DNA from: Ascaphus truei
Taxonomy: Eukaryota; Chordata; Amphibia; Anura; Ascaphidae
Assembly: GCA_036426205.1 (NCBI GenBank)
Contig: WSYH01001938.1
Coordinates: forward strand, 1 to 64,000
DNA length: 64,000 nt
Direction of reading: 5' to 3'
The translations under genes were made by a program, and so were the position numbers. A model generated the notes under the pieces. The model was not told the origin of the DNA. It did not search any database and saw only the letters and a program-made list of their open reading frames with translations. Positions 55,991-64,000 of this stretch are shown here, one piece after another. How positions within the stretch are numbered: the stretch's first letter is position 1; the number at the start of each line of letters is the position of its first letter.

Positions 55991-56482
55991 ACACATTCAA
56001 AGGAATGGTGTGGGAGAGGTGTACTGTAATGTAGATAAGATAAGAAGTTGAAATACTGTAGTGCAGTAAATTAGCCTGTGTGTGTGCGGGGGCGAGCAAG
56101 GGGAGAGCGGTGTACATGCCGAAATGTGATACTGTTACAGTACACACCTATGCATTTCAACAATGTTCAAATGAGACATACAGTACTGCACATGCATGTA
56201 TAAATATGCAAATTTACAATTACTACGAGCGCACATGCAGACTGTGTACTGACGTACTATAGGTTGAACTGCTAAAGTATTAGACTTTGAAAACAACAGC
56301 TCGCGAACGCTCCCCTGAGTTTTTAGACGGTATTGCAGTATTGCAGACAACGCTAATAAAATACAAATATTACGAGCGCTAAAATACCGGAACATATTCC
56401 GGAAAAAAAAAATACTGCATCTGCCCACGGTTATCAGAGTTGCGCCGATACGGCCGCTTTAGGATAAAGGCGGCCGCAGCTG
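55991..56482. other. Right subterminal region of the transposon
   Basis: Starts as a degraded tandem unit, then the ACAACAGCTCGCGAACGCTC block that is shared with the array, a GGAACATATTCC palindrome (about 56,389-56,400), and the right inverted repeat ending at 56,482. Confidence 0.55.
56461..56482 (-). repeat. Right terminal inverted repeat
   Basis: Reads inward on the minus strand as CAGCTGCGGCCGCCTTTAT, followed outside by TA. Confidence 0.75.
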
Positions 56483-56484
56483 TA

Positions 56485-56900
56485 TGGGCATCTAGAAAAA
56501 GAATGGTCAGGTTTGTACAGGGAGGATAGCCTTCATCCTTCAGAGATAGCCCTCAACATATGTAATATGGTCTGCAGGATGGTGTGGGAAGAGCTCTTGG
56601 ATTGGTACGGGTAAATGCAAATTTGAAGGGATAAAATTGCCCAGCTTATGGCGGTGGAGTACTGTTCAAACTGCATGTGGAAATGATGGATCTGTGATCC
56701 AGTTGGAAATAAGGTGAGGAAGGTGTTAGTGGGCTGTGGATAAGGTAACCTGTCTGGTGATGTCCTTCTGGTTTGGCTGGTGATATTTGAATATCTCCTA
56801 CTAGGCTGGTATGGCAGGTGGTGTTTGGGGCATCATATACGATGTAGGTGGATTAATATCATTTGTGGGTGCACTCTGACCCTGCTGTTATTTGGGGTAT
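56485..56900. other. Unassigned sequence, no gene seen
   Basis: GT-rich DNA without matches elsewhere in the window or a coding signature. Confidence 0.4.
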
Positions 56901-57200
56901 GTTTCCGGAGAGGTGTCGATAAGAGGTTCAAATCCTTGAGCGAGCCTTGTGTGTGTGTGTGGGGGGGGGGGAGGGGGGTACAGGGTACAGCTGCATGAAG
57001 GATTAGCTGTAATGTAGTTCAAAGACATGACATATTTTCAACAGGCAGGTCACCATAATAATTGGATCCCCACCCCCCCAAATACATAAAAACCACGCAA
57101 ATCAACCATGTGCAGTCAAACGAACAGTGTCGCAGTCAAAGCTACAGCACAGATTGAATATCGTAATATCAAGATGGTTTTAGGCAGGCTTGTGGAGTTC
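56901..57200. repeat. Extra copy of the 0.5 kb tandem unit outside the transposon end
   Basis: TTCCGGAGAGGTGTCGATAAG through AATATCAAGATGG matches the end of a unit. It lies about 420 bp beyond the right terminus and is cut by LTR C at about 57,205. Confidence 0.8.
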
Positions 57201-57204
57201 GTGT

Positions 57205-57674
57205 TTAATTGGTTGGTTATTGGATGGTTAAGGGAACAAGGGGTTAACTCAAGACCTCTTGACATAAGTTTTTCTAGGAATTCCTAATTTTATTAGAAGA
57301 TGCTAGACTGAGTATGAGTCACCTTGCCATTTTCAGGATTGAAGGTGATGTTCTGTTTCCATTTTGTCTGTTCTGTTAGTGTCCATTTTGTGTGTAAGAA
57401 TGTGTGTGTGGTGTAAATGAGATTCGCTCAAAGTATATTTACGATTGTGTTTTAATAATCTGTAAAATGATTGGTTTAAGAATTAAGGAGTTGTTAGTAT
57501 ATTCTGCCTGGTAACCTATTTTAAACAAAGGAATCAAAAATGTATAAAAATCCTGCTTAGAAACTCTTTTGGCAGAGAGTCTCATTGACTTTTGTGTGTA
57601 TGATCATACTAGGTATTAAGAAAATAAACTACTCATTATCTACGAACCCATGTGTGTGAGTTTGCAAACCACGA
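57205..57674 (+). mobile_element. LTR family C, near complete
   Basis: Shares CTGTAAAATGATTGGTTTAA, TGTATAAAAA (TATA box, about 57,540), CTTTTGGCAGAGAG, TATGATCATAC and AATAAACTACT (polyA, about 57,625) with 34,203-36,458. Ends ...CACGACA. CCATTTTGT repeats upstream are retrovirus-like U3 features. No internal region: solo or truncated. Confidence 0.6.
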
Positions 57675-59142
57675 CAGTATGTTCATAAAATGCCTTACAG
57701 CTGCAAAGAAAATATGGTGATAAGTGACAGGCTGGTAGGTTAGAAATATGTTTTCTGGCTGGAACGCAGATTAGTATATCCAGCCTATAATATTAATATT
57801 AAGCCTGTCAGGATGATATCACTTGCTGCTTGCACCTACCATATGTAACAATATCACTGAAAGAGACTAACAAATTCATATTTTCTATGTGCTGCTATGC
57901 CAAAAGGCTCTAGTTCATATAACTGAATAGGTCAAAAAGGTACCTTATGGCTTAACAGTGATTAGTTAATTTAGATCTGCAGCCCATATGTTGGAAGTCA
58001 GAACTGTACAATTCTGGGGCAGAAATCGTTCCAAATATAGCAAAGAAAAAATCCTGATGTTTCTTTTGCGATTATTTCTTTGATAAATATGGTTCAAATT
58101 TTGTGCATCAATATTGCACTATGTTTGCCTTGATACGTACAGTATGTCCTTCTACAGTAAATCTTGTTATTCACTGTTTTCCTGAAGTGAATTATTGCCA
58201 TTAACAACCAAGAGTGAGCTTTGAATTGTAAGTATGGTCATACTACAGGTTTAAATTCCACATAACCGTTACATGCAATGGGAGTGTATATTTCAAAAGG
58301 ATTGGGGTTATTATTCCAGACTTATAACGTGCAAAGCAAATGCAATCTTCAGTCCCTCAGGGACAATAGTGTTTCACAAAACAGTAATCTGTTTGGAGAA
58401 TGAGCTTTGACTGCGATTTTAAATTGGAGCTTCAAATGCAAGTGGAGTTAATAGGATTTTACATGTGCTGTGAATTTTCTTAACCTTCTCTCTCTCTCTC
58501 ACTGGTTGACATGCAAAGCGCGACGTTGTCTTTTTCATTAACAGCGCTTTATGTCTGACATATCTCTGTGCCAGTGCAGTGTGGATAGACATCTTAAAGC
58601 AACTGTAATCAAAATGTACGCTAGTGAAGATGAGAATTAGCTGTTTTTCTATTTATCTGAAAATGTCAGCAATTGTATATTTTGATAGGAAAGCATTTGC
58701 TATTTCAGGCTGCAGAATTACATGGTGGAGATGTGGAATAACATAAGACTACAAGTATACCATTGCAATACAATGATTTAACAGCACTGTATACATATCC
58801 ATAACATTTTAAATGGTAAACAAAGTATACTTATGTGTATATAGTAAGTATATAAAGTATGTTTATATGTCTATGACTGTATATATGATTTTTTTTACAG
58901 TAATGCTATTATGACTATTTAGTATTTTACTATTACCTATACTTTGCAAATGTAATTAAAAACGTACGATTATATGGTAAACTGCATAACTAGTCCACCA
59001 ATCCGGCGCTCAGAAGAAACATGAGCTGCTGAAAAATATGCTGTATAACTCCGTAAGCCTCCCTGTATATATTAGTAGAGAAGGGTGACATTTTAGGGTG
59101 GATTTGAATCGCCCTGGATCGGTCGGTTCCTTTGGCTCGGGA
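57675..59142. other. AT-rich single-copy-looking DNA, no gene
   Basis: No repeat partner elsewhere in the window, no open frame of note, only a short TC run near 58,488-58,500. This is the longest stretch here without obvious mobile DNA. Confidence 0.5.
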
Positions 59143-59375
59143 TATAATAATAATAATAGCATGTTCTTGTATAGCGCTGCTAGTTTTACAGAGACATTTT
59201 GCGGGTACAGGTCCCTGCCCCATGGAGCTTACAATATTTTTTTTGGTGCCTGAGGCACAGGGAGATAAAGTGACTTGCCCAAGGTCACAAGGAGCCGACA
59301 CCAGAAATTGAACCAGGTTCTCCTGCCTCAAACTCAGTGCGTCAGTGTCTTTACTCACTGAGCCACTCCTTCTCC
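59143..59375 (+). mobile_element. MIR-like (CORE) SINE
   Basis: Contains GAGGCACAGGGAGATAAAG and GTGACTTGCCCAAGGTCACA, the CORE/MIR signature, then GAACCAGGTTCTCCTGCCTC. It starts after an ATAATAATAAT tract. Non-coding. Confidence 0.7.
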
Positions 59376-59382
59376 CGTACAT

Positions 59383-59478
59383 CTGTGGATCTGTGGATCT
59401 GTGAATCTGTGAATCTGTGAATCTGTGAATCTGTGAATCTGTGAATCTGTGAATCTGTGAATCTGTGAATCTGTGAAT
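59383..59478. repeat. 8-bp minisatellite (ATCTGTGA)n
   Basis: About 11 units of ATCTGTGR. The minus-strand frame over it repeats an eight-residue TDSQIHRF, a by-product of the period. Confidence 0.95.
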
Positions 59479-59489
59479 CCCCATTAATT

Positions 59490-59700
59490 TCACATCTGGG
59501 GGATCCCCTGCTTCTCAAGATACACACCTCTTTAGAAGCTGCCGGTATCTCTCTTCAATTTTAATGTCCAGGGCACGTAGGCAAATTGGAAGCCTTGACT
59601 GTGACATTTAAACGTCACAGAGCTACCAGCAGCACCTATAGAGGAGTGTATCTTGGGGTGCAGGGGGTCCCCAGAGCTGAATTTAATGAGGTTCTGTTAC
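59490..59700. repeat. Diverged foldback module (B/E family)
   Basis: GATCCCCTGCTTCTCAAGATAC mirrors GTATCTTGGGGTGCAGGGGG; the centre is degraded. Confidence 0.55.
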
Positions 59701-59743
59701 GACGACCGCCTGCTTCAAACTATTAAAATATATATTATATCAC

Positions 59744-60110
59744 CTCGTGTTGCTAATGTTGAAATGATGATATGATTAAAATAATTTTAATTAAAAAAGA
59801 ACATAATAAAATAATGTTATATAGAGGGATATGGTAATTATGTCAATGACCATTCCCTGATGACATGTACCAATTCCTGTTCAAAAGTCAGTTTTGAAAA
59901 GTTGTGGTTATATGTGCCTCAAGCAGTCGGATGCCAAATATATATGATCCTACTCCTTAAACCCAGCTTAGTAAGCTAATAACCCCAGAGTAGATGGAGG
60001 TATAGAAGCTTAACATAAGTATATAATGTAAGGTGATATATCTAAAACATGGAATGATGAATATCGTAATTATTTTAATCATATCATCATTTCAACATTG
60101 GCAACACGAG
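59744..60110. mobile_element. 367-bp MITE with 42-bp inverted repeats
   Basis: CTCGTGTTGCTAATGTTGAA... (59,744-59,786) is mirrored by ...TTCAACATTGGCAACACGAG (60,069-60,110) with one mismatch. The interior is AT-rich and non-coding. Family unknown; no clear target duplication. Confidence 0.85.
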
Positions 60111-60600
60111 TGCAGTCCTTGGGGTTTCTTTTTGTTTGTTTTAGTATTGTTACCCTTATCCCCATTTGCACCTTTTTGCCACTCCATACTACCCTACACA
60201 CTACTATATATCTATGTCAGGTGATGCGGGAGTCTTTCCCATCTCCCCCATTTTCCCTTGATCCTGTAATTCGGGAAGCAGGGGGTCCGCGAGGCTGAAA
60301 TCAATGTGGTTCAACTCAGGAGACCCCCTTCTACCGCACACTATGAATAAAAATTACATTAAAGCAGCTTCATTACCTTAGCAGATAGCCGCTGAGGCAA
60401 TGAACGGGTTAAGGAACAATAGCTGCTTTATTGAGGGCAATAAAGTGGGTACTTGGCCCTTCATTCACCCCCTCTGCTCCCAAGAAACATTATAATATTT
60501 ACTAGACACCAATATAATATTTACCAATATAATATTTACTAGACACCAATACACAACCCACACCCTTTGCCCAAACATACAACCAGAATTGTATTTTTAT
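60111..60600. repeat. Foldback fragments and short tandem repeat
   Basis: 60,250-60,420 holds half-modules related to B/E and D (GAAGCAGGGGGTCC, CTTCATTACCTTAGCAGATAGC). At 60,495-60,551 an ATAATATTTACTAGACACCA unit repeats. No gene. Confidence 0.55.
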
Positions 60601-60619
60601 ACACATGATTGATACCAGA

Positions 60620-61045
60620 GGCCAGTGGGTGTTCCCAGGTGGTCCCCACTGGTATGTGTGGGCCTCCAGGTGGTCCCCGTGGGTGTCTGAGGGCCCCAAC
60701 AAGGTTCAGCCTGGTCCCTGTGGGTGTCTGGGGTTCCTTGGGTGGTTTCCACGGTGTCTGTGGGCCTCCAGGTGGTCCCTGCAGGTGTCCGGTGGCCCCA
60801 ACAGGGTCCCGGGTGGTTCTCACGGGTGTTTGGGGGTCCCTGGGTGTTCCCCATGGGTGTCTGGGGCCCTCGGGTCGTTCCCACAGGTTTTTGGGGTCCT
60901 CAGGTGGTTCCCACCAATGTCTGAAGGCCCCACAGGGGTCCCTGGGTGGTCCCTGTGGGTTCACAGGGGTCCTCGGGTGGTTCCCATGGGTGTCCGGGGG
61001 TCCTCGGGTGGTCCCCATGGGTACCCACTGTCCTGCGGACCATTC
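60620..61045. repeat. G/T-rich minisatellite (GGTGGTCCC family)
   Basis: About 12 degenerate 33-39 bp units with GTGGGTGTCTGGGG and TCCTCGGGTGGTTCCC. Open frames on both strands (Pro/Gly-rich) are by-products. Inverted relative of 2,521-2,690. Confidence 0.85.
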
Positions 61046-61385
61046 CTGTTTTAAAAAAAATTAATGTGGCTAACATTACAATAAATACACCCCACTCCCC
61101 ACCAAACAAATACAGTACAGTAATGGGCAAAATAACTATTATCCAGATAAGGATAATAGCTCATTTGCCCATTATTAAATCAAACATTAGCCAGGCAGCA
61201 TAAATAAAGTAAATAAACCTTTCTACTTACCCCTGCAATTCTGAAGGGCATCCTCGTCAGCATACTGCAGGGCCGTGTGCTCCATTGCCAGAAACAATAC
61301 GTGAAATAAAACAATCTAATGGCCCCTAACCCCTTAAGCACCTTAGTGGTTAATAACCGCTATAGTAATTAAGGGGTTAACCACC
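61046..61385. repeat. Foldback block, inverted relative of 1,900-2,260
   Basis: Perfect-looking palindrome arms AATGGGCAAAATAACTATTATCC / GGATAATAG...ATTTGCCCATT (61,122-61,174) and TAACCCCTTAAGCACC.../...TTAAGGGGTTAA (61,328-61,381). Confidence 0.7.
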
Positions 61386-62035
61386 GTCTCCAGCTAACCA
61401 CCCACCCCGGACCCACTATATCCCATCCTGTACCCATTGATTGGCATAGTGGTACATCATACCCATATAATATGGGCACGAAAAGACACTATATCACTCA
61501 ATGGTCACCCTAATAAAAAAAGCATGAAGGCCAAAATGAAACAATAATCAAACATACTGAATACACAAGCACATTAACACCACAATCCAATCAATAAAAA
61601 CACTAGCCAACAAATGAAAGAAATATAAGCACTTGCCAACATATAAAATAAATATAAGCACTACCCCCCCCCCCCAAAAAAATAATTTAATTTTAACCAT
61701 TAGCCAACAAATCAATTCATTAATAAATCCACTATCCAACACCAATTATAAGCAGGAGCCAACACAAGAAATAATTAATTAAAAACGCTAATCAATCGGA
61801 TGGAAAAATATAAATACGCCAGCAGAATGACAAACAATTAAATCAAAAAAATAAACTGAAAGAAAAAATAACACAAGCATTTGTAAAAAAAAATGCATTG
61901 GCTAATACTGTATTTATCTTTGTAGGGGCACAGATTAATACATTATCTGTCAATGGGCAATGAAAAACATTAAAAAAATATATACAATCCAAAAACCTGA
62001 AAAAATAAATAAATATACATACTGTACATTTTCCG
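61386..62035. other. A-rich sequence, no gene seen
   Basis: Repeated ATATAAGCAC and AAATAAAT motifs and a C10 run near 61,664. No credible frame. Confidence 0.5.
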
Positions 62036-62638
62036 TGTTCTCAGCTGCCAGACGTCACCATGGGGAGCAATCTCGCCGGCGACTGGGTCACCACACGCCG
62101 CGTATCTCTTGCACGCGCACGTTGCGTGCCTCATGCTTGGTAATGCTGGGATCAACTTCAGCTGTGTCTCACCTGATCTCCATCCAGGCTCATCCTATCA
62201 GCGTTCTACCTATGTGTGACAACACTGATCCTGATGCCTTCCCATTGGCTCTTGTCCCTTTTAATGCCCAATCAGCCCTCTGATTATTGCTGAGCATAAA
62301 CCTTGGTTGATTTTTAACAGTTACTGTGCCTTCGTTGAGCTTCGTTCTGACCCCTGCTTGTACCTGGACTTCTCCCTTGTATATCCCTGGACATTGGCTT
62401 GTTTTTGGACTCCTGCTCTCTCCTCTCCTTGACCTCGGCTAAGGATCAAGACCACTCTTCTCTCTCCAACTCCGGACCACGGCAAGTACCACGACTTACC
62501 TACACTCTCCTACCCTGACTCGGCAACACGACCCTGACTCTGCACTCTGGACTTGTCACCCCAGTTGTAGGGCGGTGGTTATATACATCCCCACCTCAGC
62601 CTCATGGTCTAGTCCAATTTGTGGTGAGCACACGTGAC
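62036..62638 (+). mobile_element. Ty3/gypsy-type LTR, plus orientation
   Basis: Iterated TCCTGACC / CTGACTC-type text, CCCACCTCAGCC and the TTTGTGGTGAGCACACGTGACA 3' end match the minus-strand LTR at 29,030-29,830. Beyond the end there is no primer site, only the TC-rich tract. Confidence 0.6.
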
Positions 62639-63204
62639 ACCCCTCAGCTATCTCTCTCTTCTCCTCAGCATTCCCTCTCTCCCCGACAGCTATCTCTCTC
62701 TCTCCCTCAGCTATTTCTCTCTCCCCCTCAGCTATCTCTCTCTCCTCCCTCAGCTATCTCTCTCTTTCTCCCCTCAGCTATCTCTCTCTCACTCTGTCTC
62801 CCCCATCAACTATCTCTCTCTCTCCCCTCAACTATCTCTCTCACCTCTCTCCCCTGAGCTATCTCACTCTCACACTCTCTCTCCCCCCTCAGCAATCTCT
62901 CTTTCTTCCCCCAGCTCTCTCTCTCTCTGTTTCTCTCTCTCTCTGTTTCTCTCTCTCTCCTATCTCTCTCTCCTATCTCTCTCTCCTATCTGTCTCTCTC
63001 CCCACTTGGCTATCTCTCTCTCTCTCTTCCCACTTGGCTATCTCTCTCTCTTCCCACTTGGCTATCTCTCCCCCCCTCAGCTATCTCTCTCCCCCCTCAG
63101 CTATCTCTCTCTCTCCCCCCTCAGCTGTCTCTCTCACTATCCCCCATCAGCTATCTCTCTCACACTCTCATCCTAAGCTATCTCTCTCACTCTCTCCCCC
63201 TCAG

Positions 63205-63269
<65 letters not shown>

Positions 63270-63489
63270 TTCTCCTTTCTCCTTTCTCCTCCCTCAGCGG
63301 TCTCTCTCTCTCTCTCCCACTCAGCTATTTCTCTCTCTCCCCCCTCAGCTATCTCTCTCTCCCCATCAGCTATCTCTCTCTCTCTCTCCCCCTGCAGCTA
63401 TCTCTCTCTCCCCACTCAGCTATCTTTCTCCTCCTCAACTATCTCTCTCTCCACCTCATCTATCTCTCTCTCTCTATCTCTCTCTCCAC
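62639..63489. repeat. TC-rich minisatellite, 850 bp
   Basis: Units of CCCCTCAGCTATCTCTCTC with pure (CT)n runs, longest at about 63,203-63,266. Ser/Leu/Pro frames over it are artefacts. Purine/pyrimidine strand bias allows triplex (H-DNA). Confidence 0.95.
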
Positions 63490-64000
63490 CTTTTGGGCAC
63501 CAATCCTAAGAAAAGACATTATGGAACTAGAGAGAGTGCAGAGAAGAGCCACCAAATTAATAAAGGGGATGGACAATATAACTTATGAGGAGAGGCTAGC
63601 TAAATTAGATTTATTTACATTAGAAAAGAGGCGTCTAAGAGGGGAAATGATAACTATATACAAATATATTCGGGGACAATACAAGAAGCTTTCAAAAGAA
63701 CTATTCATCCCACAGGCAGTGCAAAGGACTCGGGCCATCCCTTAAGGTAGGAGGAAAGGTGATTTCACCAGCAACAAAGGAAAGGGTTCTTTACAGTAAG
63801 TGCAGTTAAAATGTGGAATTCATTACCCAAGCAGACTGTGATGGCAGATAGAAAAGATTGGTTCAAAAAAAGGTTGTACAGTATATCATTTTAGATAGGA
63901 AAGGTATACAGGGATATACAGTACCAAATATGTATACATAGGAAGGATGTTGATCCAGGGATTAATCCAATTTCCAATTCTTGGAGTCAGGAAGGAATTT
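63490..64000 (+). pseudogene. CR1-type ORF2 C-terminal fragment, runs off the window
   Basis: [20 protein letters not shown] and [20 protein letters not shown] match 35,680-35,880 nearly exactly. A frameshift near 63,733 (CGGGCCATCCC against CGGGGCCATCCC) ends the frame. It begins directly after the TC tract, so it is strongly 5'-truncated. The 3' end lies outside the window. Confidence 0.9.

Larger units (their letters stand above)
48190..56482 (+). mobile_element. 8.3 kb Tc1/mariner-like transposon carrying three genes
   Basis: Left terminus CAGCCGCGGCCCCTTTTAT (48,190) and right terminus, read inward from 56,482, CAGCTGCGGCCGCCTTTAT agree at 16 of 19 positions. A TA dinucleotide flanks both ends (48,188-48,189; 56,483-56,484), as in the Tc1/mariner superfamily. 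Inside are a forkhead-like ORF (+), a proline-rich/BEN-like ORF (-), and a five-exon DDE transposase (+), with about 1.6 kb of 0.45-0.5 kb tandem repeats before the right end. Most autonomous Tc1/mariner elements are 1.3-2.5 kb with one intronless gene. Termini and genes are seen; their membership in one mobile unit is inferred. Confidence 0.7.

Noticed and set aside
59383..59478. Octapeptide-repeat protein (TDSQIHRF units)
   Set aside because: 8 bp times 3 gives an eight-residue repeat automatically from the minisatellite.
60539..61064. Pro/Gly-rich open frames of 149-159 codons on both strands
   Set aside because: By-products of the 33-39 bp minisatellite, with mirror-image composition on the two strands.
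62621..63588. Ser/Leu/Pro open frames of 78-184 codons
   Set aside because: Produced by the CTCTCT minisatellite; overlapping frames are equally open.

Overview
The window looks like intergenic or heterochromatin-like DNA from a large, repeat-rich vertebrate genome, most likely an anuran amphibian. The reasons are the mix of L1-type, CR1-type, Penelope-like (GIY-YIG), Ty3/gypsy, hAT and Tc1/mariner elements, the CR1 3' end style, the MIR-like SINE, and the dense foldback repeats. I see no ordinary host gene, no rRNA or tRNA gene, and nothing bacterial. Most long open frames are shadows of CA, TC or other simple repeats.

Layout. 1-2,760: a CCAAT/CRE-rich inverted-repeat cluster, a partial array copy, a GC-rich hairpin island and minisatellites. 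2,761-24,590: a macro-tandem array. Unit 1 (2,761-7,271) and unit 2 (7,272-11,790) are about 4.51 kb apart. Unit 3 (15,923-17,649) is a 1.73 kb partial copy. Unit 4 (17,650 on) matches unit 2 plus its 3.6 kb downstream flank at an offset of about 9.2 kb. The units are built from foldback modules, AT and CA tracts, G-rich minisatellites, a hAT MITE and pieces of a Tc1-like element. Two N runs mark gaps. 24,500-34,200: L1-type elements (ORF2 remnant on +, ORF1 remnant on -) broken by LTR insertions, including a 1.76 kb solo LTR with a perfect 5-bp target duplication. 34,200-48,000: nested retroelements: a CR1 in an LTR, two Penelope-like remnants, a second copy of the solo-LTR family with a tRNA-Leu-type primer site and gag, two gypsy remnants, and a hAT MITE with a perfect 8-bp duplication.

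48,190-56,482 is the most unusual object. It is an 8.3 kb element bounded by TA plus matching terminal inverted repeats (CAGCYGCGGCCSCYTTTAT). It carries a forkhead-like DNA-binding ORF (+), a proline-rich ORF with a BEN-like C-terminus (-), and a five-exon Tc1/mariner-type DDE transposase (+), with 11-bp iterated repeats at its left end. If real, it is a Tc1/mariner-superfamily transposon that has taken up two putative DNA-binding proteins. Two of the breaks in its genes are single missing A's in A runs, so they may be assembly errors; others are in-frame stops.

57,200-64,000: an LTR, about 1.4 kb of plain AT-rich sequence, a MIR-like SINE, a 367-bp MITE, minisatellites (one block is an inverted copy of the left edge of the window), a gypsy LTR, an 850-bp TC-rich tract, and a CR1 fragment running off the end.
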